Notes under the pieces: model-generated | What the model saw: only the letters and a program-made list of their open reading frames with translations | The model's database searches: none | What the model was told of the DNA's origin: nothing | Translations under genes and position numbers: made by a program | In this document: piece after piece, positions 20,233-29,742 of the stretch | How the letters are laid out: every line of letters begins with the position of its first letter | Numbering within the stretch: the stretch's first letter is position 1 | Origin: Imhoffiella purpurea | GTDB lineage: Bacteria; Pseudomonadota; Gammaproteobacteria; Chromatiales; Chromatiaceae | Length of the DNA: 64,000 nucleotides | Direction of reading: 5' to 3' | NCBI RefSeq assembly: GCF_000585215.1 | Contig: NZ_AONC01000037.1 | Location: forward strand, 42,304 to 106,303

Positions 20233-22911
20233 TCAGAGCACCTTGGTTACCAGCTTGACGGCCATGTCCTGAGGATCGCTCTCGATCCGGAACCCGAGCG
20301 ACTTGACCAGCGCCAGCATGCGCGTGTTGGCGGTCAGCACCTCGCCCTCCATGAGACGGAATCCGCGCAGACGCGCATTCTGCATCAGCGAGCGCATCAG
20401 GCGCGCGCCGATCCCCAGGTTCTTCCAGGTATCCGACACCACGATGGCGAATTCACAGGCCTCGCCGCCGGGACGCGACATATAGCGCGCGACCCCCACC
20501 TCGACATCGGCCCCTTCGTGCTCGACCACGCCGATGAGGGCCATCTCGCGGTCGTAGTCGATCTGGGTGAAGCGCACCAGCATCTCGGGCGTCAGTTCCT
20601 TGATCGCCTGCATGAAGCGAAAATACTTGGTCTGCTCCGAGAGACTGCGCACGAACAGCTGCTCCATCTCGGCGTCCTCGGGACGGATGGGACGGATCAC
20701 CAGATCCTTGCCATCGGGCAGCTGCACCCGCTCGATGAGATGGCTCGGGTAGGGATGGATGGCCATGTGGCCATAGGTCGGCTGCTGCGGCGGGCGGTAC
20801 TCGACCTTGATGCTGGCATCGACCGCGATGACCTCCTTGTCGTTGCCGATCAGGGGGTTGATGTCCATGGCGATGATCTCGGGCAGCTCGCAGACCATCT
20901 CGGACACGCGCTGCAGGATCCTCGCCAGGGCGACCCGGTTCATCGGCGGCATGTGCTGGAAGGCGCCCATGAGCCGCGCGATGCGGGTGTGGTCGATCAT
21001 GGTCTGGATGATGAAGGCGTTCAGCGGGGGCAGACCCAGCGCCAGGTCCTGCAGCACCTCGACCTTGGTGCCGCCAGAACCGAAGCTGATGACCGGGCCG
21101 AAGATCTTGTCGCGGAAGACGCCGATCATGAGCTCACGCGCGGCGCGCGTCGACACCATGTGCTCGACGGTGATGCCCTCCATGCGCGCGTCCGGACGCA
21201 GACGCTTGGCCCGCTCGAGAATTTCGCTGAAGGTACGCCGCACCGATTGGGCGTCGTCGATGTTGAGCTTGACCCCGTCGACGTCCGACTTGTGCTCCAG
21301 ATCCGGCGAATTGATCTTCATCACCACCGGGAAGCCGAGCGCCTCGGCCGCCATCAGTGCCTCGTTGGGCGTGCGGGTCAGGATCGCCTGCATGGTCGGG
21401 ATGCGGAAGGCCGAGAGGATCGCCCGCGCCTCCACCGTCCCTAGCACCTTGCGGCCCTCGGCCATGACCCCCTCGATGATGAGACGCGCGCCCTCCACAT
21501 CCGGCGGATCCTCGTAGGACAAGGGCGCGGGAGACTGCATCAGCAGCTTCTGGTTGCGCTCGTGGGCGGCGAGGAAGGAAAATGCCTCGGCCGCAGCCTC
21601 GGGGTTGTCGAAATTGGGGACGTTGTTCTCCGACAGGAGCGCCTGGGCCTCGGCGACCTGATTGCTGCCCATCCAGCAGGCCAGTACCGGCTTGCGGCTC
21701 CCCTTGGCGGCCTCCACCACCTCGCGTGCCGCCGCGACCGGATCGACGAACACCAGGGGCGCCAGGATGCAGAGCACGCCGTCCACCTCGGAGTCGGCGA
21801 TGCAGGCGTCGAGCGCGAGACGATACCGCTCGGGCGGCGCGTCGCCGATGATGTCGATCGGATTGCCGTGCGACCAGTAGTCCGGGAGCGCCTTCTCCAG
21901 CTTCTGGCGCGTCTCGTCGCCGAACTGGGCCAAGGTCAGTCCGAGCTCGACCGCCCGGTCCGCCGCCAGGACGCCGGGCCCTCCACCGTTGGTGATGATG
22001 GCGATGCGGTCGCCGCCCAGCCGGCGCCGGGTGCCGAACACCTGGGCCGCGGCGAACAGCTGATCGAGATTGGTCACCTGCACCACGCCGGCGCGGTCGG
22101 TCACGGCGCGGAAGACGTCGGCCGATCCCACGAACCCTCCGGTGTGCGACTTGATGGCCCGGGTTCCGGCCGGCTGGCGCCCCGCCTTGACCACGATCAC
22201 CGGCTTGAGACGCGCCGCCGCGCGCAGACCGCTCATGAAGTGACGCGCGTTGCGGACGCCCTCGACATAGAGCAGGATGCACTGGGTCTGGGTATCCAGG
22301 GCGAGATAGTCGAGGACGTCGCCGAAATCCAGATCGGCCGCCGCACCCAGCGAGACGATGGCGGAGAAGCCCACCCGGCGCGGCTCGGACCAGTCGATGA
22401 TGGCGGTGCAGATGGCACCCGACTGCGACACCAGGGCCACGTTGCCCCGACGCGGCAGATCCTTGCCGACGCTGGCGTTGAGCCCATGCTGCGGGCGCAT
22501 CACCCCGAGACAGTTCGGCCCGAGCACGCGGATCCGGTTGCGCCGCGCGGCCTCGACCATCTTCTCCTGGATGGCGATGCCGCGCTCGCCGTGCTCGCCG
22601 AATCCGGCCGAATGCACGACCGCCGCCTTGACCCCGTAGCTTCCGCACTGATCAAGGATCCCGGGGACCGATTTCGCGGGGGTCGCAATCACCGCCAAGT
22701 CGACCTGCTTGTCCAGGGCGCTCAGGGACGGATAGCAGGGCCGGCCGTCCACCTGATCGTACTTGGGGTTGATGGCATAGCAGGCCCCCTTGAAGCCGCC
22801 CGCGAAGAGGTTGCGGAAGACCATGCCACCGATCGAACCCTCGTTCTCACTCGCGCCGAAGACGGCCACGGCACTGGGCGTAAAGAGCTGGTCAATATCA
22901 GTCAAGCGCAT
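20233..22911 (-). CDS. Pat/PatZ-type protein lysine acetyltransferase (acyl-CoA synthetase domains + GNAT)
   Basis: An 892-residue protein with four recognisable parts: CoA-binding Rossmann domain (VAVFGASENEGSIGGMVFRN, residues 1-130), succinyl-CoA-ligase-like domain (VSQSGAICTAIIDW, about 150-320), ATP-grasp domain (about 490-700, GFPVVMKINSPDLEHKSDV) and a C-terminal GNAT domain (about 730-890, WKNLGIGARLMRSLMQNAR). This is the layout of Pat in Salmonella and PatZ in E. coli, which acetylates and inactivates acetyl-CoA synthetase. The SHTG box of ADP-forming acyl-CoA synthetases is kept (H256), so synthetase activity cannot be excluded from the sequence. Divergent from a deacetylase-like gene. 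Confidence 0.93.
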   Translation of the reverse strand: MRLTDIDQLFTPSAVAVFGASENEGSIGGMVFRNLFAGGFKGACYAINPKYDQVDGRPCYPSLSALDKQVDLAVIATPAKSVPGILDQCGSYGVKAAVVHSAGFGEHGERGIAIQEKMVEAARRNRIRVLGPNCLGVMRPQHGLNASVGKDLPRRGNVALVSQSGAICTAIIDWSEPRRVGFSAIVSLGAAADLDFGDVLDYLALDTQTQCILLYVEGVRNARHFMSGLRAAARLKPVIVVKAGRQPAGTRAIKSHTGGFVGSADVFRAVTDRAGVVQVTNLDQLFAAAQVFGTRRRLGGDRIAIITNGGGPGVLAADRAVELGLTLAQFGDETRQKLEKALPDYWSHGNPIDIIGDAPPERYRLALDACIADSEVDGVLCILAPLVFVDPVAAAREVVEAAKGSRKPVLACWMGSNQVAEAQALLSENNVPNFDNPEAAAEAFSFLAAHERNQKLLMQSPAPLSYEDPPDVEGARLIIEGVMAEGRKVLGTVEARAILSAFRIPTMQAILTRTPNEALMAAEALGFPVVMKINSPDLEHKSDVDGVKLNIDDAQSVRRTFSEILERAKRLRPDARMEGITVEHMVSTRAARELMIGVFRDKIFGPVISFGSGGTKVEVLQDLALGLPPLNAFIIQTMIDHTRIARLMGAFQHMPPMNRVALARILQRVSEMVCELPEIIAMDINPLIGNDKEVIAVDASIKVEYRPPQQPTYGHMAIHPYPSHLIERVQLPDGKDLVIRPIRPEDAEMEQLFVRSLSEQTKYFRFMQAIKELTPEMLVRFTQIDYDREMALIGVVEHEGADVEVGVARYMSRPGGEACEFAIVVSDTWKNLGIGARLMRSLMQNARLRGFRLMEGEVLTANTRMLALVKSLGFRIESDPQDMAVKLVTKVL

Positions 22912-23058
22912 GGGTCTGCCCTCTGAGGCATAAAGGGGTTAATCTGTCACGATGCCGCCGCAGAACGGCAACGAAATCCAATCCAAAGAAGACTAGATCA
23001 CCAACAGCCGACCGGGACATCGGGCCACGCATCCAGTGCCGCGTCCCGAGGAGCAGCC

Positions 23059-23991
23059 ATGAATCTCGCCTTTATCTCGCACCAGCAGTGCATGGAGCAC
23101 CGCATGGGCGCCCATCATCCCGAATGCCCGGAACGGCTCCATGCGATTCAGGACCGCTTGATCGCCTCCGGCATGGAGATGCTGGTGACCCATTATGACG
23201 CCCCGGCGGCGAGCGTCGAGCACTTGAGCCTCGTCCATGATCGCGACTACATCCAGAGCATCTTCGACGCCTCGCCCAAGGCCGCGGACGTGCTGACCTG
23301 GATCGACGGCGACACGGCCATGAACAGCTACTCCCTGGAGGCCGCCCTGCATTCCGCGGGCGCCGCCATCCTGGGGGTCGATCTGGTGATGGGAGACAGG
23401 CATCACGCCGCCTTCTGCAACGTGCGTCCGCCGGGACATCATGCCGGACGCGCCAAGGCCGGCGGATTCTGCATCTTCAACAACGTCGCCGTCGGCGCGG
23501 CCTACGCCATGGAGCACCATGGCCTGGAACGGATCGCCATCGTCGACTTCGACGTGCATCACGGCGACGGAACCGAGGAGATCTTCGGCGGGGACGAGCG
23601 CATCCTCTTCTGCTCCAGCTTTCAGCATCCCTTCTATCCGGGAACCGGCGCCGACAGCAAGGCACCGAACGTGGTCAATCTGCCTCTGCCGCGCCTCACG
23701 GATGGAGCCGCCTTCAAGGAGAGCGTCGAGACCGCCTGGCTGCCCCGGATCGATGCCTTCGAACCCCAATTGATCATGATCTCGGCCGGATTCGACGGAC
23801 ACATCGAGGACGACATGGCTCACTTCAACCTGCGCGAGGCGGACTTCGGATGGATCACCCGAGAGATCCACAAGCTGGCCGTGAAACATTGCAATGAGCG
23901 GGTCGTCTCCTGCCTGGAAGGTGGATATACGCTGTCCGCGCTCGGCCGCTGCGTCAGCACCCATATCGACGAACTGATCGGGCACGCCTGA
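23059..23991 (+). CDS. histone deacetylase family protein (AcuC / acetylpolyamine amidohydrolase type)
   Basis: Zinc-dependent deacetylase of 310 residues. Conserved elements are HHPECPERL, VRPPGHHAGR (catalytic His pair), DFDVHHGDGTEE (zinc Asp and His) and SAGFDGH (zinc Asp), with the transition-state Tyr in the C-terminal EGGY. Start ATG at 23059 has GAGGAG upstream. It is transcribed away from the Pat-type acetyltransferase with 147 bases between starts, so it may remove the acetyl groups that enzyme adds, as AcuC does beside AcuA in Bacillus; this link is inference. Other bacterial members act on acetylpolyamines or small amides. Confidence 0.92.
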   Translation: MNLAFISHQQCMEHRMGAHHPECPERLHAIQDRLIASGMEMLVTHYDAPAASVEHLSLVHDRDYIQSIFDASPKAADVLTWIDGDTAMNSYSLEAALHSAGAAILGVDLVMGDRHHAAFCNVRPPGHHAGRAKAGGFCIFNNVAVGAAYAMEHHGLERIAIVDFDVHHGDGTEEIFGGDERILFCSSFQHPFYPGTGADSKAPNVVNLPLPRLTDGAAFKESVETAWLPRIDAFEPQLIMISAGFDGHIEDDMAHFNLREADFGWITREIHKLAVKHCNERVVSCLEGGYTLSALGRCVSTHIDELIGHA

Positions 23992-24177
23992 CACGACCGG
24001 ACCCGCAAAGACTCGCCCGGTGGAAGCGCCCTCTTGGCCGACACCGGCTCACAGGACCGCCGCGCAGAGACGGACCTCGCATGCTGCAACGCAGCATTAG
24101 AATAGACTCGGCACCATCGGGTTGCAACGATCCTGATCGGATCGGCGCCTTCGAGACCGACACGAGACCAGGACATC

Positions 24178-25605
24178 ATGATCTCGATCCTCTGGCTCAG
24201 ACGCGACCTGCGTTTGGACGACAACCCGGCATTGAGCGCAGCCGTGGCCAATGGAAGCCGCGTTCTGCCGCTCTACATCCACGCCCCCCACGAAGAGGCC
24301 ACCTGGCAGCCAGGTGGAGCCAGCGACTGGTGGCTGCATCTCAGCCTGAAATCGCTCGACCGATCGCTGCGCGATCTCGGCTCGCGACTCTTCATCGCAC
24401 GCGGCGACAGCCTCGCGGAACTGCGGCGCGTCATCGCCGCGACCGGCGCGGGCCAGGTCCACTGGAACCGCCTCTACGATCCGGCTAGCCGCGAGCGGGA
24501 CAGCCTCGTCAAGCAGACGCTGCGGGCAGACGGCATCCGCTGCGCGAGCCACAACGGCGCGCTCCTGTCGGAGCCTTGGGAGATCCGGACCGCCGACGGC
24601 AACCCCTACAGGGTCTTCGGCGCCTTCTGGCGCAACGCGGTCGGACGGCTGGCGGATACCCAGCCGACGGACAGGCCGCGAACCTTTCATTGGGCAAGCC
24701 CAGGCCCCCACAGCCTCGAGATCGAGGATCTCGGGCTGAAACCCGACATCCCCTGGGACGCCGGTCTCCGGGAGACATGGGACCCGGGCGAGCCATCCGC
24801 ACTGGCGTCGGCCGCACGCTTCTTGGACGATCGTCTGGACCGCTACGGCGCGGACCGCGACCGTCCGGACCTCATGGGCACGACCCGGCTCTCGCCGCAC
24901 CTGCATTTCGGCGAGATCGGCCCGCGACGCTTGCTGGCCATGATCCGCGCGAGCGGCGCGGACCCGACGACGGATCCGGCCGAGCCGCTCGTGCGCGAGC
25001 TCGGCTGGCGCGAGTTCGCGCACCATCTGCTCTATCACTTTCCGCGAACGCCGACCGAGCCTCTGGATATCCGCTTCGCCGATTTCCCCTGGAAACAGGA
25101 CGACACCCAGAACCGCCTTCGAGCCTGGCAACAGGGACGAACCGGCATCCCCATGGTCGACGCGGGCATGCGCGAGCTGTGGCATACGGGCTGGATGCAC
25201 AACCGGGTGCGGATGCTGGTCGCCTCCTTCCTCACCAAGAACCTGCTGCTGCCCTGGCAGGAGGGCGCACGCTGGTTCTGGGACACCCTGGTCGACGCGG
25301 ACCTGGCCGCCAACACCCTCGGCTGGCAATGGACGGCCGGCTGCGGCGCCGATGCGGCGCCCTATTTCCGGGTCTTCAACCCGGTCCTCCAGGGTCAGCG
25401 CTTCGACCCGGACGGCGCCTACGTCAAACGCTGGTGCCCCGAGCTGGCGGGTCTCCCGCTCAAATATCTGCACCAGCCCTGGACCGCGCCCAAGGCGATT
25501 CTGACGGCCGCCGGGGTGACGCTCGGCTCGAACTACCCCTACCCATTGGTGGATCTGGCGGCGTCGCGCAAGGAGGCACTCGCCGCCTGGGAGACGATCA
25601 AATGA
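24178..25605 (+). CDS. phrB: deoxyribodipyrimidine photolyase
   Basis: Light-dependent repair of cyclobutane pyrimidine dimers. The 475-residue product has the N-terminal alpha/beta antenna domain (ILWLRRDLRLDDNPAL) and the FAD domain with TTRLSPHLHFGEIGPR, REFAHHLLYHFP, the signature GMRELWHTGWMHNRVRMLVASF and LGWQWTAGCGADAAPYFR, DxDxAxN-type loop DADLAANTLGWQW. Its last 8 bases overlap the convergent tcdA gene. Photolyase is common in phototrophic and light-exposed bacteria. Confidence 0.96.
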   Translation: MISILWLRRDLRLDDNPALSAAVANGSRVLPLYIHAPHEEATWQPGGASDWWLHLSLKSLDRSLRDLGSRLFIARGDSLAELRRVIAATGAGQVHWNRLYDPASRERDSLVKQTLRADGIRCASHNGALLSEPWEIRTADGNPYRVFGAFWRNAVGRLADTQPTDRPRTFHWASPGPHSLEIEDLGLKPDIPWDAGLRETWDPGEPSALASAARFLDDRLDRYGADRDRPDLMGTTRLSPHLHFGEIGPRRLLAMIRASGADPTTDPAEPLVRELGWREFAHHLLYHFPRTPTEPLDIRFADFPWKQDDTQNRLRAWQQGRTGIPMVDAGMRELWHTGWMHNRVRMLVASFLTKNLLLPWQEGARWFWDTLVDADLAANTLGWQWTAGCGADAAPYFRVFNPVLQGQRFDPDGAYVKRWCPELAGLPLKYLHQPWTAPKAILTAAGVTLGSNYPYPLVDLAASRKEALAAWETIK

Positions 25606-26374
25606 TGGCCTGCCGCCCGACCCCGTCGACCAGCCGACGAACGGCGAGACCGGCCAGGGTCAGCCCGAAGAGCGACGGCATGTAGCTCAAGGTGCCATTG
25701 ACCGCGCGCGGACGACCCCGTCCCGTCTCCTCGGGCGGACGCGGCGGAACCGGCGTCTCGTCGGACCAGACCACGGTCACGCCCCGCCCCACCCCGCGCC
25801 GGCGCAGCTGGCTGCGCACCGCCCGCGCCAATGGACAGACCTGGGTCTCCATCAGATCGCCCACCCGCAGCCGGGTCGGATCCATGCGCCCCCCGGCACC
25901 CATGCTGCTGAGAATGGGCACATCGAGCCGTACCGAGGTCTCGATCAGGGCCACCTTGCTGGAGAGACTGTCGATGGCATCGACGACCAGGTCGAACCCC
26001 CCGCTCAGAAAGGTCTCCATCCCATCCTCTTCGAGAAACTCGGGCACGGCGGTCAGTCGGCAATCCGGGTTGATATCGGCGATGCGCTCGGCCATGACGT
26101 CGGTCTTGAGGCGGCCGAGCGTGGATCGGAGCGCGACCAGCTGGCGATTGAGATTGGACGGCGCCACCCGGTCGTGATCGACCAGGGTCAGCGAGCCCAC
26201 CCCGGCCCGCGCCAATGCCTCGGCGACGAATGAACCGACCCCGCCGATCCCGGCGACCAGGACATGGCTCGCCCGCAGACGCTCGATGCCCCGATCGCCG
26301 ACCAGGATGCGGGTGCGGTCCGAGAGACCCTCGGACGGATCGCCGAAATCGGCGTTCGTTTCTTCATCCATCAT
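25598..26374 (-). CDS. tcdA: tRNA threonylcarbamoyladenosine dehydratase
   Basis: E1-like enzyme that dehydrates t6A37 to cyclic t6A in ANN-decoding tRNAs. The 258-residue product carries VLVAGIGGVGSFVAEALARAG (nucleotide binding), NLNRQLVALRSTLGRLK and VVDAIDSLSSKVALI, followed by the family's C-terminal region (GRGRPRAVNGTLSYMPSLFG). ATG at 26374 overlaps the tatD stop by 4 bases (ATGA); a second ATG follows immediately. Convergent overlap of 8 bases with the photolyase gene. Confidence 0.94.
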   Translation of the reverse strand: MMDEETNADFGDPSEGLSDRTRILVGDRGIERLRASHVLVAGIGGVGSFVAEALARAGVGSLTLVDHDRVAPSNLNRQLVALRSTLGRLKTDVMAERIADINPDCRLTAVPEFLEEDGMETFLSGGFDLVVDAIDSLSSKVALIETSVRLDVPILSSMGAGGRMDPTRLRVGDLMETQVCPLARAVRSQLRRRGVGRGVTVVWSDETPVPPRPPEETGRGRPRAVNGTLSYMPSLFGLTLAGLAVRRLVDGVGRQAII

Positions 26375-27156
26375 GAGCGATTCAACCTCAGGACACGTCT
26401 GGCATTGGCCGTGGTGACGCGCGCGACCTCGTCCGTTCCGAGTTCGCGGAGCGCGGCCAGGGACTCCAGAACCTCTGGCAGATACTCGGGGCTGTTGCGC
26501 TCGCCGCGGTGCGAGGCGACCGTCAGATCCGGCGCATCCGTCTCCAGCACCATCCCCTCCAAAGGCAGCTGACGCGCCAGCCGACGGAGCTTGCTGGATC
26601 GCTCGAAGGTGAGCATGCCGCCGAATCCGAGCGCGAAGCCCAGATCCAGATACTGTCGCCCCTGCTGCAGACTGCCGCTGAAGGCATGGGCGATCCCGCC
26701 CACGACCGGGATCCGCTGCAAGGCTGCCAGCACCCGGTCGTGCGCCTTGCGCACGTGCAGAACGACCGGCAGACCGGCATCGCGGGCAATCCCCAGCTGG
26801 GCTTCGAAGAGTGCCAGCTGCCGGTCCGGATCCAGCCCCTCGACGAAGAAGTCCAGACCGATCTCGCCGATAGCGGCCGGGGAACGGTCCGCGACCGCCC
26901 GCTCCAGCGCGGCGATGTCGGCATCGCCGTGCGACTCCAGATAGACCGGATGCAGACCGAGCGCGGGATGGAGTCTGGGCGTGCCCTCCTCCCACCGAGC
27001 GCAGCAGTCGAGCAGTCCCGGCCAGCCGGCGGCCTGGATCGCCGGCACCAGAATGGCATCGAGACCCAGCGCGCCGCATCGGCGCCGGACCGCATCGCGA
27101 TCCGGGTCGAAGGCGGCGACGTCCAGATGGCAGTGGGTATCGATCAATTCCGGCAT
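26371..27156 (-). CDS. tatD: TatD family metal-dependent deoxyribonuclease
   Basis: TIM-barrel metallohydrolase of 261 residues. Metal ligands appear in IDTHCHLD (residues 5-12), GEIGLDFF, VVLHVRKAHD, IAHAFSG and LETDAPDL. Closest by pattern to the YjjV/TatD-like branch. It probably acts as a 3'-5' exonuclease on damaged DNA or RNA. Operon with tcdA (4-base overlap); 22 bases downstream of the NYN gene. Confidence 0.92.
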   Translation of the reverse strand: MPELIDTHCHLDVAAFDPDRDAVRRRCGALGLDAILVPAIQAAGWPGLLDCCARWEEGTPRLHPALGLHPVYLESHGDADIAALERAVADRSPAAIGEIGLDFFVEGLDPDRQLALFEAQLGIARDAGLPVVLHVRKAHDRVLAALQRIPVVGGIAHAFSGSLQQGRQYLDLGFALGFGGMLTFERSSKLRRLARQLPLEGMVLETDAPDLTVASHRGERNSPEYLPEVLESLAALRELGTDEVARVTTANARRVLRLNRS

Positions 27157-27178
27157 GGCTCGATGCCCGGCCGCCCCA

Positions 27179-27925
27179 TCAGGCCCCGGCGGCGCTGCGC
27201 GGATCGCGCACGAAGATCGCCTTGTGCGCCCCGCGCGTCGCCGCGCGCTCCTCCAGGTCGAAGAGCTGGGTCGCCTTCAGCAGACCGCTGAGCTTGGCAT
27301 AGCCATAGTTGCGCGAGTCGAACTCGGGACTGCGCTTGGCGATGGCCGAGCCCACCATGCCCAGCGCGGCCCAGCCGGTATCGTCGGCGGCGCTGTCCAC
27401 CGCGCCGCGCAGCAGGGCAACCAGCTTGGCGTCGCACTTGAGCTCCTTGGAGCTCTTGCGGGTCGTGGCATCACTCGCGGCATCCTCGCGCAGCACCTCG
27501 GTATAGACGAACTTGTCGCAGGCGGCGACGAAGGGCTCGGGCGTCTTCTGCTCGCCGAACCCATAGACCGTCATCCCGGATTCGCGCAGGCGCTGAGCCA
27601 GACGGGTGAAGTCGCTGTCGCTGGAGACGATGCAGAAGCCGTCGAAATTGCGCGAATAGAGCAGGTCCATGGCGTCGATCATCATGGCCCCGTCGGTCGC
27701 ATTCTTGCCCTTGGTATAGCGGAACTGCTGCATCGGCTGGATCGAATGCTGCAGCAGTGTTTCCTTCCAGCTGCCCAGGTTCGGCAGGGTCCAGTCACCG
27801 TAGATGCGCTTGACGTGGGCGGTTCCGTATTTGGCGATCTCGGCCAGCAGCCCCTCGACGATGCTGGCCTGAGCGTTGTCGGCATCGATCAGGACCGCGA
27901 GCTTGAGATTGGCTGGGTCGGACAT
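27179..27925 (-). CDS. NYN-domain ribonuclease-like protein with C-terminal OST-HTH/LOTUS domain
   Basis: A 248-residue LabA/DUF88-type protein. The NYN (PIN-like) domain spans about residues 8-145: acidic residues are in AVLIDADNAQ, DGAMMIDAMDLLY and IVSSDSDFTRLAQRLRESG. The C-terminal segment LVALLRGAVDSAADDTGW to FDSRNYGYAKLSGLL has the look of an OST-HTH/LOTUS RNA-binding domain. AAGGAGGT sits 8 bases before the ATG, one of the best ribosome binding sites in the window. Likely an RNA-binding or RNA-cleaving protein; target unknown. Confidence 0.88.
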   Translation of the reverse strand: MSDPANLKLAVLIDADNAQASIVEGLLAEIAKYGTAHVKRIYGDWTLPNLGSWKETLLQHSIQPMQQFRYTKGKNATDGAMMIDAMDLLYSRNFDGFCIVSSDSDFTRLAQRLRESGMTVYGFGEQKTPEPFVAACDKFVYTEVLREDAASDATTRKSSKELKCDAKLVALLRGAVDSAADDTGWAALGMVGSAIAKRSPEFDSRNYGYAKLSGLLKATQLFDLEERAATRGAHKAIFVRDPRSAAGA

Positions 27926-27982
27926 GTGCGGCGACCTCCTTGGGTCTATGATGCAATCCGCATGGCGCACGAGGATGACTCG

Positions 27983-28522
27983 CTACCACATGAGATCGTC
28001 GGGGACCTGGAATTCGGCGTAGGGATCGTTCGGATCCGGTTCCTGCGTCGGCTGGTTGAGCACCAGCACCAGACTGGCGTCGCGCGCGCGCACCCGCTCG
28101 GCGACCTCGGCCGGAACCACCTCGTAGAAGGCGTCCTGACGCACCACGGCCAGACGGCCCGAGACCAGCTTGACGTGCTGATCCTTGTTGACGTAGATGC
28201 GCTTGAGGGTGGAGCCGTCGCTGAAGTTGAAGGCGAGATCGCCGCCGTCGCGCACCACCCGGTGCGTGTGGATGAGCTGGCGGATCTCGTTCTCCGCGGC
28301 GCGCTTGGCCGCCTCCTCCTGGCGCTGACGGTTCAGCTCGCGATCGCGCTCGGCCTTTTCGGCGCGCGCGCGCTGAGCCGCCTGACGCGCCTCGGCATCG
28401 GGCCGAGGACCCTTCTTGCCGGTCTGCTTGACCTGTTTGCGCTTCGAGGACCGCGCCTGCTTGAGCTTCTGCTCGTCGACCAGGCCGGCCTTCAGCAGCT
28501 GATCTTGAAGTGAATTCCCCAC
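27983..28522 (-). CDS. DUF2058 (YaiL-like) nucleic-acid-associated protein
   Basis: A 179-residue basic protein. It opens (M)GNSLQDQLLKAGLVDEQKL, the DUF2058 signature, followed by a long charged Lys/Arg/Glu/Ala helix (about 22-75) and a small C-terminal domain with RIYVNKDQHVKLVSGRLAVV. The start is GTG at 28522, with GGGGA 8 bases upstream; the longer open frame is unrelated. Function is not established; E. coli YaiL is annotated as a nucleoprotein. Confidence 0.88.
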   Translation of the reverse strand: MGNSLQDQLLKAGLVDEQKLKQARSSKRKQVKQTGKKGPRPDAEARQAAQRARAEKAERDRELNRQRQEEAAKRAAENEIRQLIHTHRVVRDGGDLAFNFSDGSTLKRIYVNKDQHVKLVSGRLAVVRQDAFYEVVPAEVAERVRARDASLVLVLNQPTQEPDPNDPYAEFQVPDDLMW

Positions 28523-28799
28523 GATGTGGTTCCCCGTTGATTCGAGTCGTACGATCTGGCCGGAGCCTGTGAGCGCAGCGACCCCGATGATGAATGAATG
28601 GCTGCAGAATTCTCTGGGCGAGAGGATCCGACAGCCACGCCCAGGACGCAAGCTCGCCGTCCCGAGCGGACGCCTTTGTCCCCGAGCGACCTGGATGAGT
28701 ACAATCCGCGCGCGGCGGTACGACACGATCGCAACGTCCGCCGTCTCACCTTGACGTCCCGACCCAACGACCATGCCCGAGATACACGGAGTAACCTTC

Positions 28800-29315
28800 A
28801 TGACCCGACTCTTTCTATTCGCCGCCCTGTCGCTCTCGCTCGTGCTGCCGGCCCATGCGGGGAGCGGCGCCAGCATTGCCTATGTCGACATGCAGAAGGT
28901 GCTGGAAGACAGCAAGCTCGGCCAGCGGCTGCAGGAACAGCTGCGCAAGGAGTTCGAATCCCAGGCCAAGGAGCTGGCCATCGAGGAGCGCGAGATCAAC
29001 CAGCTCCAGCAGGAACTCGACCGCGACAAGCCGCTGATGAGCAACGACCAGCTGAAGAAGAAGGAGAAGGAGATCCAGGACCGTATCGCCGCCTATCAGA
29101 AGAAGGCGATGCCGGTCCAGCAGGAGCTGATGAAGGCGCAGCAGGAGAAGGGACGCGAGATCGTGGCCCCGGCCCGCAAGGCGGTCGACGCGGTCGCGAA
29201 GAAGAAGAAGCTCGGCATGGTCGTCGAGCGCGGCATGAGCGGACTCCTGTTCGTCGACGCCGATTTCGACATCACCCAGGCGGTCATCGAACAGCTCGAC
29301 TCGACGACCAAATAA
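28800..29315 (+). CDS. OmpH/Skp family periplasmic chaperone
   Basis: A 171-residue secreted protein. Signal peptide about residues 1-20 (FLFAALSLSLVLPAHA, cleavage after AHA), then IAYVDMQKVLEDSKLGQRLQ, a long coiled-coil of Glu/Lys/Gln heptads (about 40-120) and a short C-terminal beta segment. That is the jellyfish-tentacle arrangement of Skp, which holds unfolded outer-membrane proteins. It is not next to bamA or lpxD, the usual Skp neighbours, so it may be a paralogue. Confidence 0.87.
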   Translation: MTRLFLFAALSLSLVLPAHAGSGASIAYVDMQKVLEDSKLGQRLQEQLRKEFESQAKELAIEEREINQLQQELDRDKPLMSNDQLKKKEKEIQDRIAAYQKKAMPVQQELMKAQQEKGREIVAPARKAVDAVAKKKKLGMVVERGMSGLLFVDADFDITQAVIEQLDSTTK

Positions 29316-29742
29316 CCCGATGAACGGGGTCCGGTCGCGGCCTTCGGAAACGCTCGGGGACCTTTGTGACCGGACTGTTTCCGCCCCTACTCGATGGGGG
29401 TATACTCGATGCGCTTCGAGGCGCTCTGCGGGCTCGCCGGATGGCCCCTGAAGACGTATCGGGGCCGCGCGGCACGCGCATGTTTCACCCCATTTGCATG
29501 TCGATCGGGCATCCCGGAGCCTTTGATGCGAGACGCCGAACCAGACCAGGGGTCCGTGCGAGAGAGACCGTCCCACTGTCCTGCCAGATGGTCCGACACG
29601 CACCCCTCCCGTGCGGGCGGATCGCAAGGCAGCGCGACATCGGGCCGCCCGGGTCCAGTTGTCCTCGCCCGAGTCGATGTCAACCTCAACCTCTCCCGAC
29701 CGCGCCTGGCGCGGCGGTCTCCATCACACTAGGAGCGGACCC
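29316..29742. other. 427-base stretch without a supported gene
   Basis: A plus-strand frame of 112 codons (29394-29732) is open, but it has no ribosome binding site or recognisable composition and looks like chance in GC-rich DNA. The octamer ACTCGATG is repeated with 7 bases between copies near 29391-29413, around a TATACT box that could be a -10; no convincing -35 is placed correctly. Confidence 0.5.

Noticed and set aside
29394..29732. 112-codon plus-strand frame in the 29.3-29.7 kb gap
   Set aside because: No ribosome binding site, no domain, and composition unlike neighbouring proteins.
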